The position numbers were made by a program, and so were the translations under genes. From Hyphomonas sp. CY54-11-8 (GTDB lineage Bacteria; Pseudomonadota; Alphaproteobacteria; Caulobacterales; Hyphomonadaceae): a stretch of DNA of 64,000 nucleotides. Shown here one piece after another: positions 26,434-35,007 of this stretch (its first letter is position 1; the number at the start of each line of letters is the position of its first letter). The notes under the pieces were generated by a model, which saw nothing but the letters and a program-made list of their open reading frames with translations, searched no databases and had not been told where the DNA came from. The DNA is taken from the NCBI RefSeq assembly GCF_000682735.1, contig NZ_AWFD01000035.1, positions 124,001-188,000 of the forward strand, read 5' to 3'.

Positions 26434-28755
26434 TCAGAACTCCCAGCTCAGTTTTGCTCTCACCCAGCGTGGCTTGCCGTAGTACTCCTCGATCATGCCA
26501 ATCCAGTCGGAGAGGTCGAAGGTCTGCACGAGATATTCCTCGTTGAACACGTTCTCCACTGAGACGCCGAACTTCCAGTTCGCATCGGCTGGCAGCCAGG
26601 TCGCAGAGATGTTGGCGACGGTATAGCCATCTTCCGTCGTTGCCGGCGTTACGTTGAGACCGAAATAGTGTTCGGACTGGTACTGCGCATCCGCTTGCAA
26701 GGCGAGGTCGCCAGCGGAACCGACCGGAAATTCATACCGGATGAGGCCGTTGATGTTCCACTCCGGTGAGTTCACCGAAGTCAGAGTCATACCTTCGAAG
26801 CCGAGCACGTCCGTCACCGCGATGTCGGCATATCCGATACCCAGTTGAGTTGTCAGACCGTCAATTGGTGCCGCCTGGATTTCAACTTCGGCGCCTTTGT
26901 TCTCTGCCTGCGCATTGATGGTGGCACTGCCCAGACTGCCCGGGAAGTTCGTGTAGGCTTGGTAGTTGCCGTAGTCGTAGAAATAAGCGGCACCGTTGAT
27001 GCGTAGCTTCCCTGGGATCGCATCCCACTTCGCACCAATCTCGTAGGCGTCCAGTTCTTCAGGCTCATAGGAGAGAAGTTCCGGAGACGTCAGCAGTGGA
27101 TCCTGTGGGTCGTAAGGCGGTTGGCTGAAGCCACCGGATTTAACGCCGCGATTGTAGCTGATATAGGTTAGCAAGTCTTCCGTAGGCTGCCAGTTGGCCT
27201 GTAGGCGCCACGACCACATGTCGAAGTCACGCTCAGCCGGATCGAAGGTCGAGTAGGTGTAGACCACGCTTGTGCGCGGATCGAGGCCGCTGGTCGCATT
27301 TTCGTCGAAGTGTACGTCTTCCCGGGCAGAGATGAAGTCTCGCTTCTCCTGAATATAGCGAAGGCCACCGATGAAGGTGAAATTCTTCCAGGCATATTCG
27401 CCTTGCGCAAAGATCGATGCAGACTTGGTGGAAGATTCCGACGGCGTTCGGTCGCCATTCGCGAGCGTCGGGTCGGTCATCACCGTAGTTTCGTCGATGC
27501 CATTGTCAGGATCAGTGTAAAGAAGCGGCGCGATGCCTCCGGTCGAGTCCTTACTCTGTAGATCCATGTAGTAGAGGCCTGCCACGAAATCGACTGGTCC
27601 GATTTGCGTTGCTGCGCGCAGTTCTTGTGAGAACTGTTCCGCGTCGTTGGTCTGGAAGTATTCGTAAGCGCGAACAGGCGTTGCGTCCGTGTCCTCGATG
27701 TAGTCACGGAAGTTAGTCTGGTAGTCTGTGATCGATGTGATCTTCCAGTCACCGACATCCCAGTTGATCGTGGCGGTGTAGCCTTCGGTATCAGAAATGT
27801 TGTGCCCGCGCGTATCATAGTCGCCAGCCCAGACATCATTGTCAGTGTCTTCGTAGTTGCCGAGGAGTTCGTTCAGTACGCCCGGAGTATACTGGCCACC
27901 ACCATTCACAGCGGAATTGTATTCAAAGAAACCAGTGCGGATTTCCTGACCACCGACCCGGGCATTCAGTAGGATGCTGAGGCTGTCAGTCGGTTCCATA
28001 AGAAGCTGGAAGCGGATGCCGTAGTCATCGTTGTTATTGAGCTTTTGCTCCGGGTGTTCGCGGTTGGTGATGTAACCGGTCGAAGTGTGCTGGGCCGCTG
28101 AAATACGCGCAAAGATCCAGTCATTGATTGGTATATTGATGCCGCCTTCCATCATCAGGTCGTCATACTCACCGTATGAGACGCTGCCGAAGCCGCCGAA
28201 TTCTCTTTGCGGTTTGACTGTGGTGTATTGGACCAGACCACCCGTGGCATTCCGGCCGAAAAGTGTGCCCTGGGGACCACGCAGAACCTCCGCCTGGTCG
28301 ATGTCGAATAGCAGAAAGCCGGTTGCAGACATCTGGCTGATGTAGACTTCGTCGACATAGACAGCGACAGGGCTTTCAACATTCGTTGACAGGTCGTTGT
28401 TGGCAACGCCGCGAATGGCAAAGGAGTAGCTGCCCTCGCCGTTTGGCTGCACCGAAACGACACCGGGGGAGAAGGCTGCGATATCCTGAGCGTTGGTGTA
28501 GCCCAGCGCTTCCAGCTGGTCGCCATTCAGAGCCGTGATGGCGATACCGACATCCTGTGGATCCTGTTCGCGTTTTTGCGCGGTCACAGTCACCTTCTCG
28601 AACATCAGGTTTTCGCCCGCTGGTTCGTCGTCCGCATGCGCAACGGGTGCGAAAGCCAACGACATTGCCAATGACAAACTTGAAGTTCCGAGGAGCAGTT
28701 TACCGGCTCGCGGCAGAGATATCCGCTTAAACATACCAATTACTTCATCACGCAT
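26434..28755 (-). CDS. TonB-dependent outer-membrane receptor
   Basis: A 773-residue TonB-dependent receptor. A signal peptide ends near AHADDE, followed by a TonB-box region (MFEKVTVTAQKRE), a plug domain (ISQMSATGF, LRGPQGTLFGRNATGG) and a long beta barrel ending in an aromatic residue (AKLSWEF). It imports a scarce ligand across the outer membrane with TonB energy; the ligand is unknown. I took the ATG at 28755, with GGGAAG before it; 28779 and 28734 are other options. It lies downstream of the amine dehydrogenase genes on the same strand, separated by 176 bases. Confidence 0.9.
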   Translation of the reverse strand: MRDEVIGMFKRISLPRAGKLLLGTSSLSLAMSLAFAPVAHADDEPAGENLMFEKVTVTAQKREQDPQDVGIAITALNGDQLEALGYTNAQDIAAFSPGVVSVQPNGEGSYSFAIRGVANNDLSTNVESPVAVYVDEVYISQMSATGFLLFDIDQAEVLRGPQGTLFGRNATGGLVQYTTVKPQREFGGFGSVSYGEYDDLMMEGGINIPINDWIFARISAAQHTSTGYITNREHPEQKLNNNDDYGIRFQLLMEPTDSLSILLNARVGGQEIRTGFFEYNSAVNGGGQYTPGVLNELLGNYEDTDNDVWAGDYDTRGHNISDTEGYTATINWDVGDWKITSITDYQTNFRDYIEDTDATPVRAYEYFQTNDAEQFSQELRAATQIGPVDFVAGLYYMDLQSKDSTGGIAPLLYTDPDNGIDETTVMTDPTLANGDRTPSESSTKSASIFAQGEYAWKNFTFIGGLRYIQEKRDFISAREDVHFDENATSGLDPRTSVVYTYSTFDPAERDFDMWSWRLQANWQPTEDLLTYISYNRGVKSGGFSQPPYDPQDPLLTSPELLSYEPEELDAYEIGAKWDAIPGKLRINGAAYFYDYGNYQAYTNFPGSLGSATINAQAENKGAEVEIQAAPIDGLTTQLGIGYADIAVTDVLGFEGMTLTSVNSPEWNINGLIRYEFPVGSAGDLALQADAQYQSEHYFGLNVTPATTEDGYTVANISATWLPADANWKFGVSVENVFNEEYLVQTFDLSDWIGMIEEYYGKPRWVRAKLSWEF

Positions 28756-28931
28756 GTCTATCTTCCCAATTTTGAACAAAACTTTCCTGTGCCCCTCCGC
28801 GATGCGAAGGCGCCTGCTCAGATACTCGCTCCCTTTTTGTTATTGGCTCTTCAGTCTGCCCCAGACTGAGTACCGTCTATTTTCCAGCCTCCGTTGGCTG
28901 GACAATGATGTTCATGACCGATCCCGCCGGA

Positions 28932-29441
28932 TCAGGGCCATGGATAATCAGCAACCGGATCACCGGACTCGATTAGTTGGTTCACGACGTCTCGCCGGTA
29001 TTCGACGATATTGGTGACAGGTGTCTCGCGAAGCTCTGCGAGTTCTTCTACCGTGAACCTTGGTGTGTCAGACGCGTCTTCACCCGCCCACTCGTCAATG
29101 ACGTAGTTCAGGACATCGGCGAGCTGTTCATTTGACAGCCTCGATCCCACAATACCCGGCACGTGAGCGATATACACTCTACCGTCCGGATTTCGGGCGA
29201 GGGGCGCGATGAAACCGGGGAATGGTGGAATGCCGGCTTCTGGCGCTCCCTTGCCATCCACCCGGTGGCATCCCGAACATTTCAGCATATAGAGAGATTT
29301 CGGCGACGTCATTTTACGGACGACCTTGTCATGGTCGTCGAGACCGTAGGACGCTTGTGGTTCGGCTGACGTGACCAATGGCATGGTCACGCCCAACAGC
29401 GTTGCGATGCTGATGCCGGTAAAGAGCGTCCGAAGGGTCAT
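28932..29441 (-). CDS. Monoheme cytochrome c of the amine dehydrogenase cluster
   Basis: A 169-residue exported cytochrome c. A signal peptide ends near TSAEP. The heme motif is CSGCH, and a probable axial methionine is not obvious in the usual place. The last 50 residues (FTVEELAELRETPVTNIVEYRRDVV) form an extra helical tail. The start overlaps the stop of the small-subunit gene (ATGA). In methylamine dehydrogenase clusters the copper protein amicyanin (MauC) holds this position; here a cytochrome takes its place and is the probable electron acceptor of the quinone enzyme, as reported for some aromatic amine dehydrogenase loci. Confidence 0.82.
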   Translation of the reverse strand: MTLRTLFTGISIATLLGVTMPLVTSAEPQASYGLDDHDKVVRKMTSPKSLYMLKCSGCHRVDGKGAPEAGIPPFPGFIAPLARNPDGRVYIAHVPGIVGSRLSNEQLADVLNYVIDEWAGEDASDTPRFTVEELAELRETPVTNIVEYRRDVVNQLIESGDPVADYPWP

Positions 29442-29977
29442 TATTCGGCAACTCCGACCACGAGAGCGACCGTACAGTGGTAGCCCTTGTTTGCGTTGGA
29501 CATGCACCAGTTGATGTCGTTGTGGAGGCCCATTGAATATGCCGGCCGTTCGCCTTCACTGCGGAGGCAGAACTGGGCGCCGGAGAACGCCGTCTTGCCG
29601 CAGCAATCATAGTATGAAATCAGATAATCCCGCTTGTCGCCGGGGTTGTGGCATGTGCCAACCCAGGAGACCAGCGAGGCTTCGGCGCCGACCGGGCAGC
29701 TTGATTTACTGCCGCCGGCTGTCGTGCAGAGAAAACCGTCCAGCGCGCAGTAGCGCCAGTAGTCGCAGCTCTTATCGTCAAAGGTCCCATCCCCAGCAGC
29801 TGGTGTAGCGCCCCAGGCCCGGTCGAATGGCAGGGCCGAAAAGGCCGCACCGCCGACCATTACGCCGCCCATTTTGGCGAGTGCGCTGCGGCGTCCGAAC
29901 TGCCGGGCGCTGCGCCGGGCGGTGTTTTCAACGAAGCCGCTGAGGGCGTCCTGAATCCGTTCAATGACTTTCAACAC
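29441..29977 (-). CDS. mauA: TTQ amine dehydrogenase small subunit (MauA/AauA-like)
   Basis: A 178-residue subunit with a long Tat-type leader (FGRRSALAKMGG) and a cysteine-rich mature part. Trp105 (SWVGTC) and Trp157 (INWCM) match the two tryptophans that form tryptophan tryptophylquinone. Asp80 and Asp124 (YYDCC) match the conserved acids near the cofactor. Ten cysteines are seen in the mature chain against twelve in Paracoccus MauA; the two missing ones correspond to one disulfide (Cys38-Cys86 in Paracoccus numbering). The start codon is GTG after AGGAGAG. Sequence alone does not settle whether methylamine or an aromatic amine is the substrate. Confidence 0.9.
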   Translation of the reverse strand: MLKVIERIQDALSGFVENTARRSARQFGRRSALAKMGGVMVGGAAFSALPFDRAWGATPAAGDGTFDDKSCDYWRYCALDGFLCTTAGGSKSSCPVGAEASLVSWVGTCHNPGDKRDYLISYYDCCGKTAFSGAQFCLRSEGERPAYSMGLHNDINWCMSNANKGYHCTVALVVGVAE

Positions 29978-30046
29978 TTTTATCTCTCCTGAATTTTCAT
30001 CGTCTGTTTCAATGCGATCCGTTTTTTAGCTACTTGTGTCCGGGCA

Positions 30047-30643
30047 TTAACCTGCCTCCCGGATCGATTTCAGCTGCTGGAATGAGGCCACGCCCGCATC
30101 CAGAGCGTTGAACAGGCTGTCCAGTTGCTCCCTGTTGTTGATCAGGCCTTTCGCCTGCACGATGCCAGCCTGGTCGACGAGGACTGCGAAAGGCAGGCGT
30201 TGAACCCGGTAGGCCATGCCAAGGTCAGTCGACAGCACATAAGGAAAACTCGACAGCTTCTGACGATTGATGAAGTCGATATGCTTATCCTGACTGCCGT
30301 CGCTGGCGAGGACGACATCGAGCCATGCCTTCTCCGCGGACTGGATACCGGCAAGCGCGGGCAGCAGCTGTTTGCAGACGGGGCAGGTAGGCGACAGAAA
30401 GAAGACCAGCATGGCTTTCGCGCCAGATGCGCCGACCCGGACGGTGCCACCGGTCAGGCTCCGCAGCGGGAACACAGGGCTTGCTTCGCCGACCTGAGGG
30501 CCGGCCTGATCCATCAGGGCCCCGACTGGAGCCACCCGTTCATAAAGAACACCGATCTGGCGGAGCATGACCCACATCATCAGAGCCATGGCAACAACAA
30601 TCAGCCAGAGTGCGGCAACCGCGAAACTTAGAATGCTGACCAT
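30047..30643 (-). CDS. mauD: MauD, thioredoxin-like maturation protein
   Basis: A 198-residue protein with one N-terminal membrane helix and a periplasmic thioredoxin-like domain carrying the CPVC active-site motif (residues 87-90). MauD is needed to form the many disulfides of the small subunit. I chose the ATG at 30643, which overlaps the mauE stop as TGATG and follows GGAG; an in-frame ATG at 30658 lacks a ribosome site. The small-subunit gene starts 69 bases downstream. Confidence 0.88.
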   Translation of the reverse strand: MVSILSFAVAALWLIVVAMALMMWVMLRQIGVLYERVAPVGALMDQAGPQVGEASPVFPLRSLTGGTVRVGASGAKAMLVFFLSPTCPVCKQLLPALAGIQSAEKAWLDVVLASDGSQDKHIDFINRQKLSSFPYVLSTDLGMAYRVQRLPFAVLVDQAGIVQAKGLINNREQLDSLFNALDAGVASFQQLKSIREAG

Positions 30644-31209
30644 CACGAAGTACTCCATGTCGTTGCGGGGCCTGGCATGCCCTCATTTATCCGCCGGGCA
30701 TTTGCCAGCATCGCTTCCGCAGTCATCCAGAGAAGCAGGAGAAGTGTGGCTATCCCAAGCGAAGTTGCATCCATTGCAAGGTTTGGGGTGCTCGGAATGA
30801 TGAGGCCTGTCGCGGTCGGTACGATAAAGGCAACGAGACCGATGTTCCGTGAGACCAGCGCCCAGCTGATGGGTTCCGGCGCTCCGCCGCATCCGCAATC
30901 CACCAGATACTGGCCACGTGCCAGGCTGATTGCCATCACAATCGCGTATCCGGTCAGCAATGTGCCGGCGAGCGCTGCTCCGGTCTGCCGCGTGGAAGGC
31001 ATGATCAGGAGAATCGCCGCTGTCAGCTCGACCAACGGAACGAAAAATGCCGCATTGCTGAGGGAACCTTCTGGCAATAGCCCATAATCCGCCAGAATGC
31101 CCTGGAAGCGATACCGGTCTCCCAGCTTGTGCAGGGCAGCCCGCACGAGCAGCAACGCCAGGAAGAAGGCGAAGGTTGTCTGCATGAGAAGGAGCATGTT
31201 TTGCGACAT
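30643..31209 (-). CDS. mauE: MauE, membrane maturation protein
   Basis: A 188-residue integral membrane protein with about four to five helices of the MauE/DoxX-like family. MauE works with MauD in the assembly of the amine dehydrogenase small subunit. Key stretches are FFLALLLVRAALHKLGDRYRF at the start and a membrane-facing cysteine pair (VDCGCGG). It starts two bases after the large-subunit stop and overlaps mauD. Confidence 0.87.
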   Translation of the reverse strand: MSQNMLLLMQTTFAFFLALLLVRAALHKLGDRYRFQGILADYGLLPEGSLSNAAFFVPLVELTAAILLIMPSTRQTGAALAGTLLTGYAIVMAISLARGQYLVDCGCGGAPEPISWALVSRNIGLVAFIVPTATGLIIPSTPNLAMDATSLGIATLLLLLWMTAEAMLANARRINEGMPGPATTWSTS

Positions 31210-31211
31210 GC

Positions 31212-32369
31212 CTATTTCACCACCAGATAACCGGCGTCCTGGATCTGAAGCGTATTTGTGTATTTCGCTGCGAACTTGGCTGTCGGGTCGATTTCATAGC
31301 GGTAGATCGATCCGCCATGCCCATCGACACCGAACAGAAGGGGGGCTTCTGCATCGTCAGTGACGGCGATATGGGTCATGTGCTCCACGTGGGAACGGTA
31401 GAGCACCTTCTTTTCTTTCATGTCGATGGCCCAGACTTCCGCGGCGCCATCCTTGTGACTGCCGTCCGTGGCGTCCGGGTGCATCGGGACAAACATGATG
31501 CCGTTCGGTTTGTTGTAGGCGAGGACTTCATAGCCGCCGGGTGCCCAGTTTCCCTCGACACCGTCAGTATACGACCATCTGTCGACCACTGTCGCTTTCT
31601 TGCCTTTGTCGGAGACAGTCACGAACGTGCCGCCAAAAGTTGAGAAAACGAGGTCGCCATCGATGCGCTGTGAATGAACGAACAGCGGGTCCGTATCGAC
31701 GTTGAATATCGGGTCGCTGTAGGCTTGGCTCTTCAGCTTGCCTTTGGAATTCAATTCGACTGTCAGCATGGAGCCGTCGCCGCAAAGGCTAGAGAACTTC
31801 AGGCCCTTTTCGGCGAGATAGATGCCCCAGCAGCCCGGGTTCGGGATTTCAGAGGCGACTTCGCCGGTCTTCATGTTGACCACAGTGACCGATGTCGCGG
31901 GGGTTGCATTATGAACAAGGCCCCATTTCCCGTCTGCGCTGATCGCCATACCCGGTTGCTGGGCCATGGTCTGGGCGAATTGCGGTGGAATTTCGACTTC
32001 CTGGGTCGTCTCCAGCGTTTTGACGTCGAATTGCTGGAGGTAGGCTTTGACCGGCCCATAGGTAATGCGTTCAGGGAACGCCGACGCCGTATATCCAACT
32101 GCAGCATCTGGGCCGAGGAAGAATTGGGAGGTCATGCCCGTGGCGAAATTGCCTTTATAGCTGAGATCTTCCGCAGACAGAATAGAGATGGCCCCGGCGC
32201 CAATCCACGAAGGCGAAACCACGAACACGTTTGGGCCCGGGGCGATCTCTGTTTCAGTGATCAGTTCTTCCGGTTCGATCGGGTCAGGGATGGCGGCCTC
32301 TTGAGCGTTTGCCCATGAAGCAGATAGTGACAAGGCGACCAACGATGCGCCGAACCAGTGTTTAGTCAT
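31212..32369 (-). CDS. mauB: TTQ amine dehydrogenase large subunit (MauB/AauB-like)
   Basis: A 385-residue exported protein with a cleaved signal (SASWANAQEA) and a seven-bladed beta-propeller of the amine dehydrogenase heavy-chain family. Recognisable blades include VFVVSPSWIGAGAISILSAEDL and LFGVDGHGGSIYRYEIDPTA. Two large and two small subunits make the enzyme, which oxidises primary amines to aldehydes in the periplasm and passes electrons to a cytochrome. First gene of the minus-strand cluster B-E-D-A-cytochrome, with GAGGAAG before the ATG. MauG, needed to make TTQ, is not in this window. Confidence 0.88.
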   Translation of the reverse strand: MTKHWFGASLVALSLSASWANAQEAAIPDPIEPEELITETEIAPGPNVFVVSPSWIGAGAISILSAEDLSYKGNFATGMTSQFFLGPDAAVGYTASAFPERITYGPVKAYLQQFDVKTLETTQEVEIPPQFAQTMAQQPGMAISADGKWGLVHNATPATSVTVVNMKTGEVASEIPNPGCWGIYLAEKGLKFSSLCGDGSMLTVELNSKGKLKSQAYSDPIFNVDTDPLFVHSQRIDGDLVFSTFGGTFVTVSDKGKKATVVDRWSYTDGVEGNWAPGGYEVLAYNKPNGIMFVPMHPDATDGSHKDGAAEVWAIDMKEKKVLYRSHVEHMTHIAVTDDAEAPLLFGVDGHGGSIYRYEIDPTAKFAAKYTNTLQIQDAGYLVVK

Positions 32370-32858
32370 GTGAACTTCCTCGTCAAAGCGTCAAAAAAAT
32401 GCTCTTGCCCCGGAAGTCGTCCCCATCCCTGATTTTCTGTAGCGCTGAACCTGACCGGCTCCCGAGCCACTCTTTGTAACACAATTGTTATTTGGATGGA
32501 TCAGATGCGATCCAGATTTTTTTTGATCAAAATCCTGAGTGTATGGGAAGACGCCCACACATCGCGCAGGATCCTTGTCGCAATGAATGTTTTCGTGCGG
32601 ATCGGCGTGTGACCGGCTCACTTACACCTAAAAATAGCAGGCAATACCCCGTAAAGTGAGGGGGATTGCCTTACGACCGAACAGTGGCGCTCGCTGATCG
32701 TGCAACGAATATCCAGGAAGGCAGGTTGGCACCCTTGTGTGTGCAACGGGACTGTGCACACACCTTCGCATTTTTCATATCCGGTTCAGGAAATGGCGGG
32801 TATTCAAACACAATAGACCGGCGGCCACATAATTCGATCAGCAGGGAAACAGACTGAA
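32370..32858. promoter_or_regulatory. 489-base divergent regulatory gap with inverted repeats
   Basis: This gap separates the amine dehydrogenase operon (left) from a soluble cytochrome c gene (right). I see no convincing gene in it; two short frames present lack ribosome sites. It holds TAACA-CAAT-TGTTA (32477-32490), TGGATC-N6-GATCCA (32497-32514), a run of T at about 32517-32523, and a stronger palindrome at 32737-32763 listed separately. The first two stand 108-145 bases upstream of the large-subunit start. Confidence 0.5.
32737..32763. promoter_or_regulatory. 27-base palindrome, candidate operator
   Basis: GTGTGTGCA (32737-32745) and TGCACACAC (32755-32763) are perfect 9-bp arms around nine bases. 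The centre is about 109 bases upstream of the cytochrome c start at 32859. The size and symmetry fit a dimeric repressor or activator site. No matching regulator gene adjoins it. Confidence 0.5.
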
Positions 32859-33251
32859 ATGAACGCTCCTTTCGCAAGCACGAAATTGATTCTGGCTGCA
32901 GCAATGGGCGCTTTGTTCATCGGTTCCGCTGGTGCAGACGAGACATCTGAAGGCGAGCTTCTCTTCAAACGCCAATGCGCCGTCTGCCATTCGGTTGTTC
33001 CTGGACAGACCCTCATGGGGCCGAGCCTCGCAGGAATTGTCGGTCGTCCGGCAGGGGCGGTGGATGGATTCCGCTATTCGCCAGCCATGAAAGAAGCTGG
33101 CTTCGATTGGACCGCCGAAGATATCGACGCCTTTATAGAGTCACCCCGTAAAAAAGTGCACGGTACGAACATGGCATATCCGGGCGAAAGAAAACCCGAA
33201 CGCCGAGCCGCCATCATTGATTACCTGTCCACGCTTAAAGCGGGCGACTGA
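32859..33251 (+). CDS. Soluble class I cytochrome c
   Basis: A 130-residue protein with a signal peptide (LILAAAMGALFIGSAGADE) and a mitochondrial-type cytochrome c domain: heme motif CAVCH, then VPGQTLMGPSLAGIVGRPAG, then axial methionine in TNMAYPGERKPERRAAIIDYL. Such cytochromes take electrons from periplasmic dehydrogenases to the terminal oxidase. Its place opposite the amine dehydrogenase operon suggests it is the second carrier in that chain. Confidence 0.88.
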   Translation: MNAPFASTKLILAAAMGALFIGSAGADETSEGELLFKRQCAVCHSVVPGQTLMGPSLAGIVGRPAGAVDGFRYSPAMKEAGFDWTAEDIDAFIESPRKKVHGTNMAYPGERKPERRAAIIDYLSTLKAGD

Positions 33252-33266
33252 ACCGGATAGTTGAGT

Positions 33267-34865
33267 TTAGTTCACGCCGCGGTCCTTGCCTTGCCAATAT
33301 GGTGCGCGGAGGTCCTTTTTCAGGATCTTCCCGGAGGCATTGCGGGGCAGGGCTTCGATGAACTCCACGCTTTTGGGAGCCTTGAAGGCCGCAATCCGGT
33401 CACGTGCGAACTTCAGGATTGAGTCCGGGTCAGGTTGTGCACCAGGCTTCAGGGCAACAACGGCCTTGACGGCTTCGCCCCATTTCTCGTCCGGAACACC
33501 GATGATGGCGACCTCCGCGATGTCCGGGTGACCGTAAACGGCGTTCTCGACTTCAGCCGGGTAGATATTCTCGCCGCCCGAGATGATCATGTCTTTCACG
33601 CGGTCGTGGATATAGAGATAGCCATCCTCATCCAGGTATCCTGCGTCGCCAGTGTGCAGCCAGCCATCGCCGGCAATCGTGTTGCGGGTTGCCTCATCTA
33701 GGTTCCAGTAACCCTTCATATTGGCGCGAGACCGGGTGACGACTTCACCGACTGTGTGGGGCGGCAACACATTGCCTTCATCGTCCTCGATCCGGATTTC
33801 CACGCCGGGCATTGGAATGCCGGCCGCGCGCATGCGCTGGTTACCCGCCGGATCATGATCTTCGGGCGGCAGGTAGACGATCGTGCCGCAGGTCTCTGTC
33901 ATGCCGTATTGCTGGCAGAAGCCGCATCCAAACACGTCCATACACTCGCGCAGCAGATCGAGTGGGATCGGGGAGGCGCCATACAGAATGTATTTCAGCC
34001 GGGAATAATCGACCTGGCGGGCATTCGGTTGCCGGACGACGATCTGTAGCGCTGCCGGAACCATAAACATTTTCGAGATCCGGTCCTGTTCGATGAAGTC
34101 GAGGACTTTGAACGGATCGAATTCGCGCGCGATGACGCCCTTGGCGCCATTGAAAAGGCCAACGATGCCCCAGCCCGTCCCGCCAATGTGCCCGACAGGC
34201 ATGGCGACGAGGCTGACGTCGTCAGGGCCCCATTGGTTCCAGGGAAGATCCGTATCAGCCGCTTCCCGCCGACCACCGAGCAGGTTGTCGTGGCTCAGCA
34301 TGGCACCTTTGGGGCGGCCGGTTGTGCCAGAGGTATAGAGTTGAAGCGCGACGGCGTTCGGCGAGATCTCAATTTCCGGATCGTTATCGCCTTGGGCATC
34401 GCGCCAGCTGACAAACCCTTCCGGGCCGCCGTCTTCCATAAGGATGACCTTCGGCGGCTTTTCGAGCTCGGTTAGCGCCGTCTGCACCTGTTCGACCACT
34501 TCGGGGCCGACAAACAGGAGCGAGCCCTGCCCGTCCTGGATGATGTAGGCCATTTCCGCCGGAGCAAGACGCCAGCCTATCGGCAGGGTGACAGCGCCCA
34601 TCTTGGCGGCACCGAACAGGAGTTCAAAATAGAGGTCGCTGTTCTTGCCCACATAGGCAACGCGTTCACCGGCCCTTACCCCCGATGCCAGCAAGGCATT
34701 TGCGACCTTGTTGGTGTTTTTGTTGAAGGCGGCGTAGGTCGTGTCGCGGCCTTCAAAGCTTAGGGCGATCGCATCCGGACGTTCCTGTGCGTGATAGCGC
34801 GCGATGTCGCCCAAAGTCGGCATCTTGTCGAAATCGGCTTTGGTCAGTGCCCGGTCGTTGCTCAT
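33267..34865 (-). CDS. AMP-dependent acyl-CoA synthetase
   Basis: A 532-residue ANL-family ligase. LYTSGTTGRPKGAMLSH is the phosphate-binding loop, QQYGMTETCG the A5 motif, WLHTGDAGYLDEDGY the A7 motif and KDMIISGGENIYPAEVE the hinge. The C-terminal lysine (RNASGKILKKDLR) performs adenylation. It activates a carboxylic acid to its CoA thioester; chain length and ring content cannot be predicted. Single gene with its own promoter at 34925-34952, convergent with the cytochrome gene. Confidence 0.88.
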   Translation of the reverse strand: MSNDRALTKADFDKMPTLGDIARYHAQERPDAIALSFEGRDTTYAAFNKNTNKVANALLASGVRAGERVAYVGKNSDLYFELLFGAAKMGAVTLPIGWRLAPAEMAYIIQDGQGSLLFVGPEVVEQVQTALTELEKPPKVILMEDGGPEGFVSWRDAQGDNDPEIEISPNAVALQLYTSGTTGRPKGAMLSHDNLLGGRREAADTDLPWNQWGPDDVSLVAMPVGHIGGTGWGIVGLFNGAKGVIAREFDPFKVLDFIEQDRISKMFMVPAALQIVVRQPNARQVDYSRLKYILYGASPIPLDLLRECMDVFGCGFCQQYGMTETCGTIVYLPPEDHDPAGNQRMRAAGIPMPGVEIRIEDDEGNVLPPHTVGEVVTRSRANMKGYWNLDEATRNTIAGDGWLHTGDAGYLDEDGYLYIHDRVKDMIISGGENIYPAEVENAVYGHPDIAEVAIIGVPDEKWGEAVKAVVALKPGAQPDPDSILKFARDRIAAFKAPKSVEFIEALPRNASGKILKKDLRAPYWQGKDRGVN

Positions 34866-34924
34866 GAGATCCTCTGTGAAACTCGCCGGTTCCTCCCGGC
34901 AATATTTTTTATGGTGTTGGCGTC

Positions 34925-34952
34925 ATTATATATCTGAATGCTAATCTTCCAA
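34925..34952 (-). promoter_or_regulatory. Sigma-70-like promoter for the acyl-CoA synthetase gene
   Basis: On the minus strand TTGGAA (34952-34947) and TATAAT (34930-34925) are spaced by 16 bases, about 60 bases before the ATG at 34865. The -35 box overlaps the T tract of the terminator of the upstream receptor gene. Confidence 0.5.
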
Positions 34953-34991
34953 AAAAGAAGCCACGCCCCCGGGTAAACCCGGAGACGCGGC
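34951..34991 (-). terminator. Rho-independent terminator of the TonB receptor gene
   Basis: A 15-bp stem (34991-34977 with 34974-34960) with three G-U pairs and a two-base loop, followed on the minus strand by TTCTTTTTT (34959-34951). It lies 17 bases after the receptor stop codon. Confidence 0.82.
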
Positions 34992-35007
34992 CCGTTTGAG
35001 GAAGAAC

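Noticed and set aside
28884..28901. CCAGCC-N6-GGCTGG hairpin between the cytochrome and TonB receptor genes
   Set aside because: No T tract follows on the minus strand, so it is not supported as a terminator.
32728..32750. A sigma-54-like TTGGCAC hexamer before the cytochrome c gene
   Set aside because: No GC pair stands at the required distance for the -12 element.
32391..32857. Short open frames in the amine dehydrogenase/cytochrome gap
   Set aside because: They lack ribosome sites and cross the palindromes; codon use is not like the neighbours.
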